Origin: an uncultured Paracoccaceae bacterium
Lineage (GTDB): Bacteria; Pseudomonadota; Alphaproteobacteria; Rhodobacterales; Rhodobacteraceae
DNA: 64,000 bases
Assembly: GCA_938005545.1 (NCBI GenBank)
Contig: CALKXV010000005.1
Location: forward strand, 98,832-162,831
Reading direction: 5' to 3'
In this document: positions 44,591 through 53,413 of the stretch, in pieces
How the letters are laid out: each line of letters opens with the position of its first letter
Position numbering within the stretch: position 1 is the first letter of the stretch
Program-made: the position numbers and the translations under genes
The notes under the pieces: generated by a model
The model's input: only the letters and a program-made list of their open reading frames with translations
What the model was told of the DNA's origin: nothing
Database searches by the model: none

Positions 44591-45121
44591 ATGGACGCAA
44601 CTTATCGCTTTTCAACTCAGAAGGCCTATGCTGCCATACACTGGATGGTAAGTCACGGAACTGCGGTAGATCTGCACGCGGCCCTAAAAACTTGTTATTT
44701 TGCCGACAAATCTCATATTAACGAGCATTTTCAGCCCATTTGGGGTGCCAACTACAAGGCTATGAAGTACGGCCCTGTTCCGCTTGAAATTTACCAAATG
44801 ATGAAAGGCGAAGGCCTCTTTCTCTGGGAGGTAGAGGCTGAAGAAACGCCTTGGCGTCTAGAGGGCTATAGGCTGTCCACTAAAGGCAATTCGAAGCCCG
44901 ACATGTCTGTGTTCTCAGAAAGCGAAATGGAGCATCTAGAAGCTGGTTTTGCGCTTTCTTCGGGAATGAATTTTACATCCCGAACTGCCGCCACTCACGG
45001 GCGCGATTGGCAAGTAGCGAATGGTGACCGGATGCGCTATGAAGACATGATTGATGATGTGCCAAACAGAGAAAGCATAGTTCGGTTCATCAAAGAAAGC
45101 GCGCCACACGTAAGGCTCTAG
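44591..45121 (+). CDS. Panacea-domain (DUF4065) protein, putative antitoxin
   Basis: 176-residue protein with the Panacea/SocA-like domain. Diagnostic segment: LKTCYFADKSHINEHFQPIW, AMKYGPVPLEIYQMM at about residues 33-75. Panacea proteins are known as antitoxins that neutralise many unrelated toxins. Start ATG 44591 (a TTG two codons upstream is possible). Ends with TAG 2 nt before a 122-codon gene, as expected for a two-gene toxin-antitoxin operon. Confidence 0.85.
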   Translation: MDATYRFSTQKAYAAIHWMVSHGTAVDLHAALKTCYFADKSHINEHFQPIWGANYKAMKYGPVPLEIYQMMKGEGLFLWEVEAEETPWRLEGYRLSTKGNSKPDMSVFSESEMEHLEAGFALSSGMNFTSRTAATHGRDWQVANGDRMRYEDMIDDVPNRESIVRFIKESAPHVRL

Positions 45122-45123
45122 AA

Positions 45124-45492
45124 TTGATCGACTTTTTCGAAGTTATCTGGCTGTACGACAGGTCGATAAATCCTCAAAAATGGAAGATGCAAGCCTGTTT
45201 AAACTATGGGACCGGCTGGTTTCTTAGAGTGAATACACGAGATAACATTAGGCCGTGTGTTGCAATATCGAAAGCTGAAAATGATTTTTTGGATCACGAC
45301 AGCCACGTTGATTGCTCAATAAATGAGATCGATGAATATGAAATTCAGGATGCGCTCAATAGAGGCGGAGTGATAGGCACAATATCCTATAGGTATGCAC
45401 CTGAAATACTCGATGCCCTCTTGTCTGCGCGGTTCATCAACCAAAGAGATAAGGATGAATTGAAGTCGATTTTCGAACCTTACCTGTGGTGA
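45124..45492 (+). CDS. Unknown 122-aa protein, candidate toxin paired with Panacea
   Basis: Begins IDFFEVIWLYDRSINPQKWK and contains GTGWFLRVNTRDNIRPCVAI and EYEIQDALNRGGVIGTISYR. No family, signal or membrane helix recognised; size is toxin-like. TTG start 2 nt after the Panacea stop indicates translational coupling. The pair would act in the cytoplasm. The toxin role is inferred from position only. The 3' end overlaps the convergent 65-codon gene by 13 bases. Confidence 0.6.
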   Translation: MIDFFEVIWLYDRSINPQKWKMQACLNYGTGWFLRVNTRDNIRPCVAISKAENDFLDHDSHVDCSINEIDEYEIQDALNRGGVIGTISYRYAPEILDALLSARFINQRDKDELKSIFEPYLW

Positions 45493-45677
45493 TCCCCGGT
45501 TGTTCGCTCAACCTCTCGCCCCTTCCGATACCCCATCTTAGCGTGCTTAGCCTTGAAATCCGGCTCAACGCCCCTGAGGCGCATTAGTGCCACCACATGC
45601 CCTAGCCCGTCGTGGCGGTCGTTCATGCACTCACGGTGTAGGTGGCGAAGGATGTTGTCGATGGTCTTGTCTTGCAT
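45480..45677 (-). CDS. Conserved 65-residue transposon protein (copy B)
   Basis: Copy of the 42088-42285 gene at the equivalent place in the intact element: MQDKTIDNILRHLHRECMND then RHDGLGHVVALMRLRGVEPD. Three replacements occur in the shared 54-residue block (G20D, E26G, K54E), with several silent changes; the last residues (ERTTGDHHR) differ. Function unknown; possibly transposition or end-associated. Confidence 0.6.
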   Translation of the reverse strand: MQDKTIDNILRHLHRECMNDRHDGLGHVVALMRLRGVEPDFKAKHAKMGYRKGREVERTTGDHHR

Positions 45678-45723
45678 GGCCCCATTATGGATTCACAAAG
45701 GCGTACTGGTAAGGTAGATTTCT

Positions 45724-45746
45724 GGTGCGTTTGATACATAAGCCCG
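45724..45746. repeat. Right inverted repeat of element B
   Basis: GGTGCGTTTGATACATAAG then CCCG. Inverted match to 42352-42374 with one difference. Confidence 0.88.
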
Positions 45747-45754
45747 TAAATTTC
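45747..45754. repeat. 8-bp target duplication TAAATTTC, right copy
   Basis: Identical to 42344-42351; marks the right edge of the insertion, 62 bases before ruvC. Confidence 0.8.
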
Positions 45755-45763
45755 TTGGAAGAT

Positions 45764-45778
45764 GTTCGCGTTTCGTGC
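45764..45778 (+). promoter_or_regulatory. Degenerate LexA/SOS-like box before ruvC
   Basis: GTTC-N7-GTGC differs at one base from the alphaproteobacterial LexA consensus GTTC-N7-GTTC. It lies 38 bases upstream of ruvC and 10 bases from the transposon edge. Plausible because ruv genes are often SOS-controlled, but one half-site is imperfect. Confidence 0.35.
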
Positions 45779-45815
45779 TAGGTCCGTTCAAAAGGCAAAT
45801 GAGCAGGTCAAAAAC

Positions 45816-46307
45816 ATGCGGGTGATGGGGCTGGATCCGGGCTTGCGGGCCATGGGATGGGGTATTGTGGATGTCTCGGGCTCTCGGCTGAGCCATGTTG
45901 CAAACGGTATTTGCAAAACCAGCAAAGGTGCGTTGGGCGGGCGGTTGGTGTCGCTCTTTGACGACTTAACGGCCGTCTGGGCGGCCTATGACCCCGACGA
46001 AGCCGCAGTGGAACAAACCTTCGTCAACAAGGATGGTGCCGGGACTTTGAAGCTGGGCCAAGCGCGCGGCATCGCCATGCTGGTTCCGGCGCGCGCGGGT
46101 ATCGATGTGGGCGAATACGCGCCAAACGCGGTGAAAAAGGCCGTCGTGGGTGTGGGCCATGCTGACAAACGCCAGGTGGAACATATGGTGCGGATGCAAT
46201 TGCCAGGGATTAAAATCGCCGGGCCCGATGCAGCTGATGCCTTGGCCATAGCGATTTGCCACGCCCATATGATGCAAACCAGAAAACGGGTCGAGGTTAC
46301 GGTATGA
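45816..46307 (+). CDS. ruvC: Crossover junction endodeoxyribonuclease RuvC
   Basis: 163-residue Holliday-junction resolvase. Catalytic acids: Asp in [19 protein letters not shown] (residue 6), Glu in [11 protein letters not shown] (near 66), and the C-terminal pair in [16 protein letters not shown] (near 138-141). The start MRVMGLDP is family-standard; an ATG 18 codons upstream adds an unconserved tail. Overlaps ruvA by 4 nt. Confidence 0.95.
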   Translation: MRVMGLDPGLRAMGWGIVDVSGSRLSHVANGICKTSKGALGGRLVSLFDDLTAVWAAYDPDEAAVEQTFVNKDGAGTLKLGQARGIAMLVPARAGIDVGEYAPNAVKKAVVGVGHADKRQVEHMVRMQLPGIKIAGPDAADALAIAICHAHMMQTRKRVEVTV

Positions 46308-46957
46308 TCGGGCGTCTGTCGGGCAGGATCGGATACCGGGGCAACGATCACGTGCTCTTGGATGTCGGCGGCGTCGGCTATGTGGTGTTTGTCAGTGAAC
46401 GCACTTTGGCCGCATTGCCCGGCGCAGGCGAGGCAGCATCATTGTTCACAGAACTTCTGGTGCGCGAAGACATACTTCAGTTGTTCGGGTTCCCGACCAT
46501 GGTCGAAAAAGAATGGCATCGCTTGTTGATGGGTGTCCAAGGGATCGGAGCCAAGGCATCTATGGCAATTTTGGGCACATTGGGTCCCGAAGGTGTATCT
46601 CGCGCAATTGCGATTGGCGATTGGTCCGCCGTCAAAGCAGCACCGGGTGTTGGCCCGAAGATTGCACAACGGGTGGTAAATGAGTTGAAAGGCAAAGCAC
46701 CGGCGATGATGGCGATGCCGGGCGAAACTTTGGCCAAGACGATGATCGACGACGGCGAGGCGGTCGTTATTGAGACGACGCCCATGGCGGCACCCCCAGC
46801 TTCCGGCCAAGCCGAAGCGCTGTCCGCCTTGCAAAACCTCGGCTATGCGCCGGGCGAAGCCGCGGCTGCGGTTGCGGAAGCGGCCAATGCGGGCGAGGGC
46901 ACCGAAACCCCCGATCTGATCCGTTCGGCCCTTAGGCGCTTGGCACCAAAAGAATGA
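46304..46957 (+). CDS. ruvA: Holliday junction branch migration protein RuvA
   Basis: 217-residue DNA-binding subunit of the RuvAB motor. N-terminal [20 protein letters not shown]; helix-hairpin-helix motifs [12 protein letters not shown] near 80 and [18 protein letters not shown] near 112-129; C-terminal domain III ([18 protein letters not shown]) contacts RuvB. ATGA overlaps on both sides join ruvC, ruvA and ruvB. Confidence 0.95.
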   Translation: MIGRLSGRIGYRGNDHVLLDVGGVGYVVFVSERTLAALPGAGEAASLFTELLVREDILQLFGFPTMVEKEWHRLLMGVQGIGAKASMAILGTLGPEGVSRAIAIGDWSAVKAAPGVGPKIAQRVVNELKGKAPAMMAMPGETLAKTMIDDGEAVVIETTPMAAPPASGQAEALSALQNLGYAPGEAAAAVAEAANAGEGTETPDLIRSALRRLAPKE

Positions 46958-47976
46958 GCGAGCCTGACCCCACACTGCGCCCCGAGCCGCGCCCGGACGA
47001 CAGTGACCGCGCGCTCAGGCCAAAAACCCTTGGGGCCTTTATCGGCCAGGCTGAAGCGCGTTCAAATTTGCATGTCTTCATCGAAAGCGCCAAGCAGCGT
47101 GGCCAATCGATGGATCACACGTTGTTCCATGGGCCGCCGGGTTTGGGAAAGACAACTCTGGCCCAGATCATATCACGCGAATTGGGTGTGAACTTTCGCA
47201 TGACCAGTGGTCCGGTTCTGGCCAAAGCGGGCGATTTGGCTGCGATCCTGACCAATCTTGAAGCGCGCGATGTGCTGTTTATCGACGAGATCCATCGGCT
47301 TAACCCAGCGGTAGAAGAGGTGCTTTATCCCGCCTTGGAGGATTTTGAGCTGGACCTTGTCATCGGCGAAGGCCCGGCTGCCCGCACAGTGCGGATCGAA
47401 TTGCAGCCCTTTACCCTGGTCGGTGCGACCACGCGCCTTGGGCTTTTGACGACACCACTGCGCGACCGGTTCGGTATTCCGATCCGTTTGCAGTTTTACA
47501 CCGAAGATGAGCTTTTCGAAATCGTCTCCCGTGGCGCGCGATTGTTACAGATCGAAAGCGATGAGCGAGGCGTGCGCGAAATTGCCCGACGGGCGCGCGG
47601 AACGCCTCGCATTGCAGGACGCTTGCTGCGCCGCGTCGTGGATTTTGCACTGGTTGAAGGCGATGGTACTTTGACGTGCGAGCTGGCAGATAACGCTTTG
47701 ACACGGCTTGGCGTCGATGGGCTGGGGCTGGATGGTGCGGACCGGCGATACCTGACGTTGATTGCCGAGAATTATCAGGGCGGGCCGGTTGGCGTCGAAA
47801 CACTGTCGGCGGCTTTGTCGGAAAGTCGCGACGCCATAGAAGAAGTGATCGAACCCTATTTGTTGCAACAAGGTCTGATCCAAAGAACGCCGCGCGGGCG
47901 GATGTTGGCAGCAAAAGCCTGGTCACATTTGGGGATGGCCGCACCAGAAACACCAGGGCAAGGGTCATTGCTATGA
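46954..47976 (+). CDS. ruvB: Holliday junction branch migration ATPase RuvB
   Basis: 340-residue AAA+ motor. Walker [14 protein letters not shown] near 60-72, Walker [12 protein letters not shown] near 109, sensor/arginine finger region [18 protein letters not shown] near 156-173, and the C-terminal winged helix ending in [15 protein letters not shown]. Last gene of ruvCAB; overlaps ruvA by 4 nt. Confidence 0.96.
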   Translation: MSEPDPTLRPEPRPDDSDRALRPKTLGAFIGQAEARSNLHVFIESAKQRGQSMDHTLFHGPPGLGKTTLAQIISRELGVNFRMTSGPVLAKAGDLAAILTNLEARDVLFIDEIHRLNPAVEEVLYPALEDFELDLVIGEGPAARTVRIELQPFTLVGATTRLGLLTTPLRDRFGIPIRLQFYTEDELFEIVSRGARLLQIESDERGVREIARRARGTPRIAGRLLRRVVDFALVEGDGTLTCELADNALTRLGVDGLGLDGADRRYLTLIAENYQGGPVGVETLSAALSESRDAIEEVIEPYLLQQGLIQRTPRGRMLAAKAWSHLGMAAPETPGQGSLL

Positions 47977-48049
47977 CCCACGCCACGTCAGCGCATTCGG
48001 AAAAAGGCCGAAGCCGTGGTTTGAAATGACAGTAGCGAAGGAGGCGATG

Positions 48050-48673
48050 ATGGAACCGTCAGTTGTTCAACGCTTTTTTACACGTCACGATGGGGATTAC
48101 CTCTTTGCCAGGTGGGGCAGGCCCGTGGTGCCGATCGTCTTCGGTGTCGATGATACGACCTTGTCTGTCGTGAAAGGCGCGATTGAAGCTGTTATGTCGA
48201 TGGCAGGCCACAGCATGTCTGACACCGATCCCGAGCTTGGCGGCAACTTCCTTTGGTTTTTCTTTCGCGATTGGGGCGAATTGTTGGAAACGCCTGATCT
48301 CGACAAACTGGTGCCCGATCTTTTGCCTTTGGTCACGCGGTTGGAAAGCGAAGGCGCCAATCGGTATCGATTGTATCGATTTGACGATGGTGGTGCGATC
48401 AAAGCTGTGTTCACATTTTTGTGCATGGACGACGCGTTGTCGGAGGTGCCGGCCGAAGATCTTGCTTTGGCGGAAGCCACTTTGGCCAGCCTGCTTTGGG
48501 CCGAAGAAGCCTTTTCCGGCGCTGGTCCCTTGGGGCAAGCAGCCGGTCAGATCATATTGCGGCCTGATATCGCCGCGATCATTAGCGCCGCCTATGATCC
48601 GGTGATGCCGGACGTCGCCAGCGATCCAAGCCACGCCATACGCTTGGCAGCCCGGATCGGTGATATTGCATGA
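48050..48673 (+). CDS. Conserved hypothetical protein between ruvB and ybgC
   Basis: 207 residues, no recognised domain. Contains PIVFGVDDTTLSVVKGAIEA, and NFLWFFFRDWGELLETPDLD; mostly helical and acidic, no signal peptide. A hypothetical at this place between ruvB and ybgC occurs in related genomes (recollection). AAGGAGG precedes two adjacent ATGs; the second, 48050, has the better spacing. Overlaps ybgC by 4 nt. Confidence 0.75.
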   Translation: MEPSVVQRFFTRHDGDYLFARWGRPVVPIVFGVDDTTLSVVKGAIEAVMSMAGHSMSDTDPELGGNFLWFFFRDWGELLETPDLDKLVPDLLPLVTRLESEGANRYRLYRFDDGGAIKAVFTFLCMDDALSEVPAEDLALAEATLASLLWAEEAFSGAGPLGQAAGQIILRPDIAAIISAAYDPVMPDVASDPSHAIRLAARIGDIA

Positions 48674-49062
48674 GCCATGACTTCAGCATGCGCGTGTACT
48701 ACGAAGACACTGATTTGGCGGGCATCGTCTATTATGCCAACTACCTGAAATTCATCGAACGTGCGCGCACGGAATGGGTCCGCGAGCTGGGTATCGACCA
48801 AGTTCAGTTGAAAGCCGATGCCGGGATTGTCTTTGCCGTTCGCCGCCTGGAAGCCGACTATAAACAGCCCGCATGCTTTGACGATGTTCTTACGGTTCAA
48901 ACCGAAGTGTCGAAATCCACCGGCGCGCGTTTGATCCTGACCCAAACGATCCACCGCTCGGGCACGACGCTCTTTAAAGCCGAAGTCACCTTGGTCGCGT
49001 TGACGGCGGATGGTCGGCCCGCACGTCTTCCGGCGGATGTTCGCCGAACTCTAACCACTTAG
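48670..49062 (+). CDS. ybgC: Acyl-CoA thioesterase of the tol-pal cluster
   Basis: 130-residue hotdog-fold thioesterase. Family motif YYEDTDLAGIVYYANYLKFI at about residues 10-29 with the catalytic Asp. Acts in the cytoplasm on acyl-CoA or acyl-ACP; in E. coli it is the first gene of the tol-pal region. The ATG overlaps the preceding stop. 116 bases follow before tolQ, room for a separate promoter. Confidence 0.92.
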   Translation: MSHDFSMRVYYEDTDLAGIVYYANYLKFIERARTEWVRELGIDQVQLKADAGIVFAVRRLEADYKQPACFDDVLTVQTEVSKSTGARLILTQTIHRSGTTLFKAEVTLVALTADGRPARLPADVRRTLTT

Positions 49063-49178
49063 GCGCGGAAAACCGAAGCATCCCGGCTTGATATTCCATA
49101 TCTTCTGGCATTCGGCTATTCTCCTTGAAAACGAGGGACCCAAATAAAACTAAAACAGGGTCAAAAGAGAGCAGAGCA

Positions 49179-49877
49179 ATGGAAACCGAAGCCTTTCAGC
49201 TGGCCGCTGAGACGGATTTTTCGATGTGGGCCTTATTCGCCCGCGCGACATTCACCGTCAAACTTGTCATGATCTTATTGATCGTCGCCTCCTTTTGGGG
49301 CTGGGCGGTGATCGTCAATAAACACCGCCAATACGGCGTGTCGCGCCGGGAATCGAAGCGGTTCGAGGCCGCATTCTGGTCAGGTGAACCGTTAGACACA
49401 TTATACGATTCAATTGGAACTTCGCCAAAAGGGCGCACCGAACGGATCTTTGTGTCTGGCATGACGGAATGGCGTCGTTCTCATCGTGATGATGGCGCAG
49501 CAATTGGTGGCGCACATATGCGCATCGACCGATCTATGGACGTCGCGATCCAGAAAGAGGCCGAAGACCTGCAAAAGGGCCTGCCGCTTTTGGCCACCAT
49601 CGGGTCAACCGCTCCGTTTGTCGGGCTGTTCGGCACCGTTTGGGGCATTATGAACGCCTTCATCGAGATCGGGCAGCAGCAATCGACCAACTTGGCCGTT
49701 GTGGCCCCCGGTATCGCAGAAGCGCTATTGGCAACGGGGCTTGGACTTTTGGCGGCCATCCCGGCTGTGATTTTCTACAACAAATTGTCGTCCGACAGTG
49801 ATCGGATCATCGCAAAGTACGAAAGTTTCGCAGATGAATTTGCGACGCTTCTGTCGCGCCAGTTGGATCAAGGCTGA
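49179..49877 (+). CDS. tolQ: Tol-Pal system protein TolQ
   Basis: 232-residue inner-membrane proton-channel subunit. Three helices: about 15-40 (FTVKLVMILLIVASFWGWAV), then the MotA/TolQ/ExbB region with STAPFVGLFGTVWGIM near 142-157, and GLGLLAAIPAVIFYNK near 189. Start METEAFQLA preferred to one 18 codons upstream. One-base overlap with tolR. Confidence 0.94.
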   Translation: METEAFQLAAETDFSMWALFARATFTVKLVMILLIVASFWGWAVIVNKHRQYGVSRRESKRFEAAFWSGEPLDTLYDSIGTSPKGRTERIFVSGMTEWRRSHRDDGAAIGGAHMRIDRSMDVAIQKEAEDLQKGLPLLATIGSTAPFVGLFGTVWGIMNAFIEIGQQQSTNLAVVAPGIAEALLATGLGLLAAIPAVIFYNKLSSDSDRIIAKYESFADEFATLLSRQLDQG

Positions 49878-50335
49878 TGGGCGCCGGTGTTGTTCAGGGC
49901 GAACGGGCAGGCGGGCGTCGTCGTCGCCGTGCGCGGCCCATGTCAGAAATCAATGTGACACCATTCGTCGATGTCATGTTGGTTTTGCTGATCATCTTTA
50001 TGGTCGCAGCCCCTTTGACCACGGTTGGTGTGCCGGTTGAACTGCCGGAAACCGCCGCGCAAAGTTTGCCCAGCGAACAGGAGGAACCCCTGACCGTCAC
50101 GCTAACAGCCGAAGGGCTTACGACGATCCAGACGACCGAAGTGGCCGACGATGAAATCATCCCCCGCCTCCAGGCGATTCTGACGGAACGTGCGTCGAAC
50201 AAGGTCTTTTTACGCGCGGACGGGGCCATTCCCTATGCCCGCGTCGTGCAGGTCATGGGCGCTTTGAATGCCGCTGGCATCACGGATATCGGCTTGGTCA
50301 CCGAACAAGGCGGCCCGACGCTCGGGGGTGAATAG
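49877..50335 (+). CDS. tolR: Tol-Pal system protein TolR
   Basis: 152-residue ExbD/TolR protein with one N-terminal helix. The key segment SEINVTPFVDVMLVLLIIFM near residues 24-43 carries the essential Asp that couples the proton gradient. The periplasmic domain follows. A basic stretch (RRRRRAR) precedes the helix. Starts in TGATG overlapping tolQ. Confidence 0.94.
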   Translation: MGAGVVQGERAGGRRRRRARPMSEINVTPFVDVMLVLLIIFMVAAPLTTVGVPVELPETAAQSLPSEQEEPLTVTLTAEGLTTIQTTEVADDEIIPRLQAILTERASNKVFLRADGAIPYARVVQVMGALNAAGITDIGLVTEQGGPTLGGE

Positions 50336-50341
50336 TCGCCA

Positions 50342-51445
50342 ATGCGGTTTGGGTGGTACATCTCGGGGGGCGGGCACATAGGCCTAATCCTTGTGGTCCT
50401 TTTCGGAGGGCTCTTTGCCGGTGATCAGATCCCCGAACCCGTCGTTTTGTCCGAAGTTTCGATCTTCTCGGAAGAAGAATTCGCCGCTCTGACACCGCCT
50501 GGCGTTGCGCCGGATACGCAAACCGTTGCGCCTGATGTGGCGGCACCTGACGAAGATACGGCTCCTGAAACCCCGGAAGACCAAGCCGCACCTGCGCTGC
50601 CAGCTCCGCAACCGATTGAAACACCCGATAGCCCCGATGCGCCCGATTTTGAAGTCGAACAGCTTTTGCCTGATGCGATTGTCGTCGACGATGCGCCGAC
50701 CGTGCAAGCGCCCCCAACCGAACAGGACGGCACCACACTGGAACCCGATCAGGTGGCCGCACCCGCACCGCGCGTTGCACCCGTGCCGCAAGTCGCCCCG
50801 CCTCCAGATGTGGAAACTGGCCCCGACCTGATCGAAGACACGGCGTTGGCACCGGATGCCCTGCCTGAAGAAGTGGTCGAAGAAACACCGGCAGCCCCCG
50901 AACAGGCCAGCGACCGGATTGTGACCGAAGCCGAAGAAACAGACACCGCCGCCGTCGTCAGTTCGAAACGCCCGCGGACGCGCCCCGCAAGACCGCAGCG
51001 CGTGGCGGAGGAAACACCCGAAACGCCAACCATTACCGATACCACTTCAACAGATGATGCCGTGGCTGCGGCCTTGGCTGATGACGACACACCCAGCGAA
51101 ACACCGGTGCAAAATGGACCACCGTTGACTGGCGGCGAAACGACTGCGTTCCGTCTTGCCGTGGGAAATTGCTGGAACGTCGATACAGGCGGGCGCGCAG
51201 CCAATGTGAAAGTCACGGTTCGGTTTGAGCTCGACCGATCCGGTCGTGTTGTGAACAATCAGGTTGAACTGGTCCGCGCCGAAGGCGGTGAAGCCGCCGC
51301 ACAAAGAGCGGCCTATGACAAAGCGCGCCGAGCGATTTTGCGGTGTTCAAATGAATCCGGTGGCTACAAACTCCCGGCTGAAAAATACAGTCAATGGCGT
51401 GTAATCGAAGCAACCTTTAACCCGCAAGGAATGCAGTACCGATGA
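50342..51445 (+). CDS. tolA: TolA-like cell envelope protein
   Basis: 367 residues. An N-terminal helix at about 5-26 anchors it; a long acidic, proline- and alanine-rich linker (about 30-265, for example [15 protein letters not shown]) replaces the alanine/lysine coiled coil of E. coli TolA. The C-terminal domain (about 275-367) has the TolA/TonB-like fold: [35 protein letters not shown]. It links TolQR to TolB/Pal. Overlaps tolB by 4 nt. Confidence 0.85.
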   Translation: MRFGWYISGGGHIGLILVVLFGGLFAGDQIPEPVVLSEVSIFSEEEFAALTPPGVAPDTQTVAPDVAAPDEDTAPETPEDQAAPALPAPQPIETPDSPDAPDFEVEQLLPDAIVVDDAPTVQAPPTEQDGTTLEPDQVAAPAPRVAPVPQVAPPPDVETGPDLIEDTALAPDALPEEVVEETPAAPEQASDRIVTEAEETDTAAVVSSKRPRTRPARPQRVAEETPETPTITDTTSTDDAVAAALADDDTPSETPVQNGPPLTGGETTAFRLAVGNCWNVDTGGRAANVKVTVRFELDRSGRVVNNQVELVRAEGGEAAAQRAAYDKARRAILRCSNESGGYKLPAEKYSQWRVIEATFNPQGMQYR

Positions 51446-52767
51446 TGAGATTTTTCCTGACCCTGATCAGTGCCGCAACACTGGCTTTGCCGGTGGTTGC
51501 GCAAGAACGTTCCGGTCCTTTACGGATTGAAATCACCGAAGGCGTGATCGAACCGGTGCCAATCGCTGTGGCCCCCTTCATCGCCGAAAACGCCGCTGCC
51601 GCGCAGTTTGCCTCACAACTCACTCAGGTGGTTGCCGATGATTTGTCCGGCACGGGGCTGTTTCGCAACATTCCCCAGTCGGCCTATATCAGTCAGGTGG
51701 CTGGGTTCGACGCCGAAGTGGCTTATGCAGACTGGAAAGCCATCAACGCCGAAGCCCTGATCGTGGGGGCGGTTACCCTTTCGTCTGACAACCGGCTTTT
51801 GGTCAAGTTCCGCCTGTTCGACATTTTCACCGGTGCGCCTTTGGGTGAAGGCCTGCAATTTGCCGGTGACACGGCCAGCTGGCGCCGTGTGGCCCACAAG
51901 GTGGCGGATCAGGTCTATGCGCGGATCACTGGCGAAGACGGTTTTTTCGACAGCCGCGTTGTTTATGTGGAAACCACAGGGCCGAAGGACGCGCGGCAAA
52001 GACGCCTTGCGATCATGGATTACGACGGCGCCAACGTTCAGTACTTGTCTGATGCTTCGTCCATCGTTCTGGCCCCTCGATTTTCGCCCACGGGCGACCG
52101 GGTGTTGTTCACAAGCTATGAGACCGGATTTCCCCAGATTTACGAGATCGCTGTGGGTGCGGCCTCAAAACGTGCTTTGGGCCTTGATACCGACACGATG
52201 ACCTTTGCGCCGCGCTATGCCCCCGACGGGCGTCGCGTGGTCTATTCCGAAGCCAAGGGGGGCAATACAGACTTGTATTTGCTGGACCCGAACAGTGGAC
52301 AGCGAACGCGCCTCACATCAGCACCTTCGATTGAAACGGCCCCAAGCTTCTCGCCTGACGGAAACCAGATCGTGTTCGAAAGCGACCGATCCGGAAATCA
52401 ACAGCTTTATGTGATGTCCACCGGCGGCGGTGAACCCAAACGCATCAGTTTTGGCCAGGGGCGCTATGGCACACCCGTCTGGTCGCCACGCGGCGATTTC
52501 ATCGCATTTACCAAGCAAAATGCAGGCCGGTTCCATATCGGCGTCATGCGCAATGATGGGTCTGGCGAACGGTTGTTGACGGCGTCGTTTCTGGACGAAG
52601 GACCAACCTGGGCGCCAAATGGCCGCGTTTTGATGTTCACGCGCGAAAGTGCTGGATCTGACGGGCAACCGGCACTGTTTTCGGTCGATGTATCGGGGCG
52701 GAACCTGAAACGGGTTGCAACGGGTACAGCAGCATCAGACCCGGCATGGTCACCGCTGTTGCCATAA
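51442..52767 (+). CDS. tolB: Tol-Pal system beta-propeller protein TolB
   Basis: 441-residue periplasmic protein with signal peptide ([19 protein letters not shown], cleavage near AQ at about 20). N-terminal domain, then a six-bladed beta-propeller with repeats such as [32 protein letters not shown] and [16 protein letters not shown]. Binds Pal and TolA. Confidence 0.94.
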   Translation: MMRFFLTLISAATLALPVVAQERSGPLRIEITEGVIEPVPIAVAPFIAENAAAAQFASQLTQVVADDLSGTGLFRNIPQSAYISQVAGFDAEVAYADWKAINAEALIVGAVTLSSDNRLLVKFRLFDIFTGAPLGEGLQFAGDTASWRRVAHKVADQVYARITGEDGFFDSRVVYVETTGPKDARQRRLAIMDYDGANVQYLSDASSIVLAPRFSPTGDRVLFTSYETGFPQIYEIAVGAASKRALGLDTDTMTFAPRYAPDGRRVVYSEAKGGNTDLYLLDPNSGQRTRLTSAPSIETAPSFSPDGNQIVFESDRSGNQQLYVMSTGGGEPKRISFGQGRYGTPVWSPRGDFIAFTKQNAGRFHIGVMRNDGSGERLLTASFLDEGPTWAPNGRVLMFTRESAGSDGQPALFSVDVSGRNLKRVATGTAASDPAWSPLLP

Positions 52768-52893
52768 GTGGATGTGGGCGAGCGGCATGGTTTTGCCTGT
52801 ACACCAGATTGTGCAAACGGCCCGTTTTCATTGGGTCAAGAGGGTGATAAACTGCTGCCAAGAGCAGTCAAAAAAACACCAAAGGGTGATCCC

Positions 52894-53400
52894 ATGACAA
52901 TTTTCAAAACTGGCTTTCTACTTGTCGCGCTCGCCTTGGGCGCATGCACCAACGCAGATCGCTTCGGCGGCGGCGGGGCAGACGGCAGCTTTACGGGTGC
53001 GAACGGTGGAATTGGATCGGCAAGCGATCCGTCATCGCCTGCGTTTTTCAACGCCAGCATCGGCGACAGAGTGTTGTTTGACGTGGATCAATCCACCATC
53101 AACCCAATTTCCGCCAGTACACTTGATGGACAGGCCGACTGGCTCTTGAGAAATGTGGAATTCACCGCACTTATCGAAGGCCATGCGGATGAACAGGGCA
53201 CTCAGGCTTACAACTTGGCCTTGGGTGCACGACGTGCTTCAGCGGTGCAGAACTATTTGATTTCCAAGGGCGTAGCACCCGGACGCCTAAAGACAATCAG
53301 CTACGGAAAAGAACGTCCGATTGAGATTTGTTCGGATGAGGCCTGCTATAGCCAGAACCGTCGTTCGGTTACCGTACTGACGGCAGGTGCCGGGCTCTAA
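52894..53400 (+). CDS. pal: Peptidoglycan-associated lipoprotein Pal
   Basis: 168-residue outer-membrane lipoprotein. Lipobox LALGACT puts the lipidated Cys at about residue 17. The OmpA-like peptidoglycan-binding domain spans about 65-160 (LFDVDQSTINPISASTLDGQ, EGHADEQGTQAYNLALGARR). Start MTIFKTGFLLVALALG is the signal peptide; longer upstream frames are not supported. Confidence 0.94.
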   Translation: MTIFKTGFLLVALALGACTNADRFGGGGADGSFTGANGGIGSASDPSSPAFFNASIGDRVLFDVDQSTINPISASTLDGQADWLLRNVEFTALIEGHADEQGTQAYNLALGARRASAVQNYLISKGVAPGRLKTISYGKERPIEICSDEACYSQNRRSVTVLTAGAGL

Positions 53401-53413
53401 GGGAGCGGTTCAA

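Larger units (their letters stand above)
42352..45746 (+). mobile_element. IS1595-family transposon with cargo genes (element B, 3395 bp)
   Basis: Bounded by 23-bp inverted repeats (CGGxCTTATGTATCAAACG, then CACC; 22 of 23 bases match) and an 8-bp duplication TAAATTTC. Contents: membrane protein and DUF6471 gene (leftward), transposase, Panacea gene, unknown 122-aa gene (rightward), and a 65-codon gene (leftward). IS1595 members with passenger genes are known. It lies between DUF1127 and ruvC, 70 bp upstream of the latter. Confidence 0.85.
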
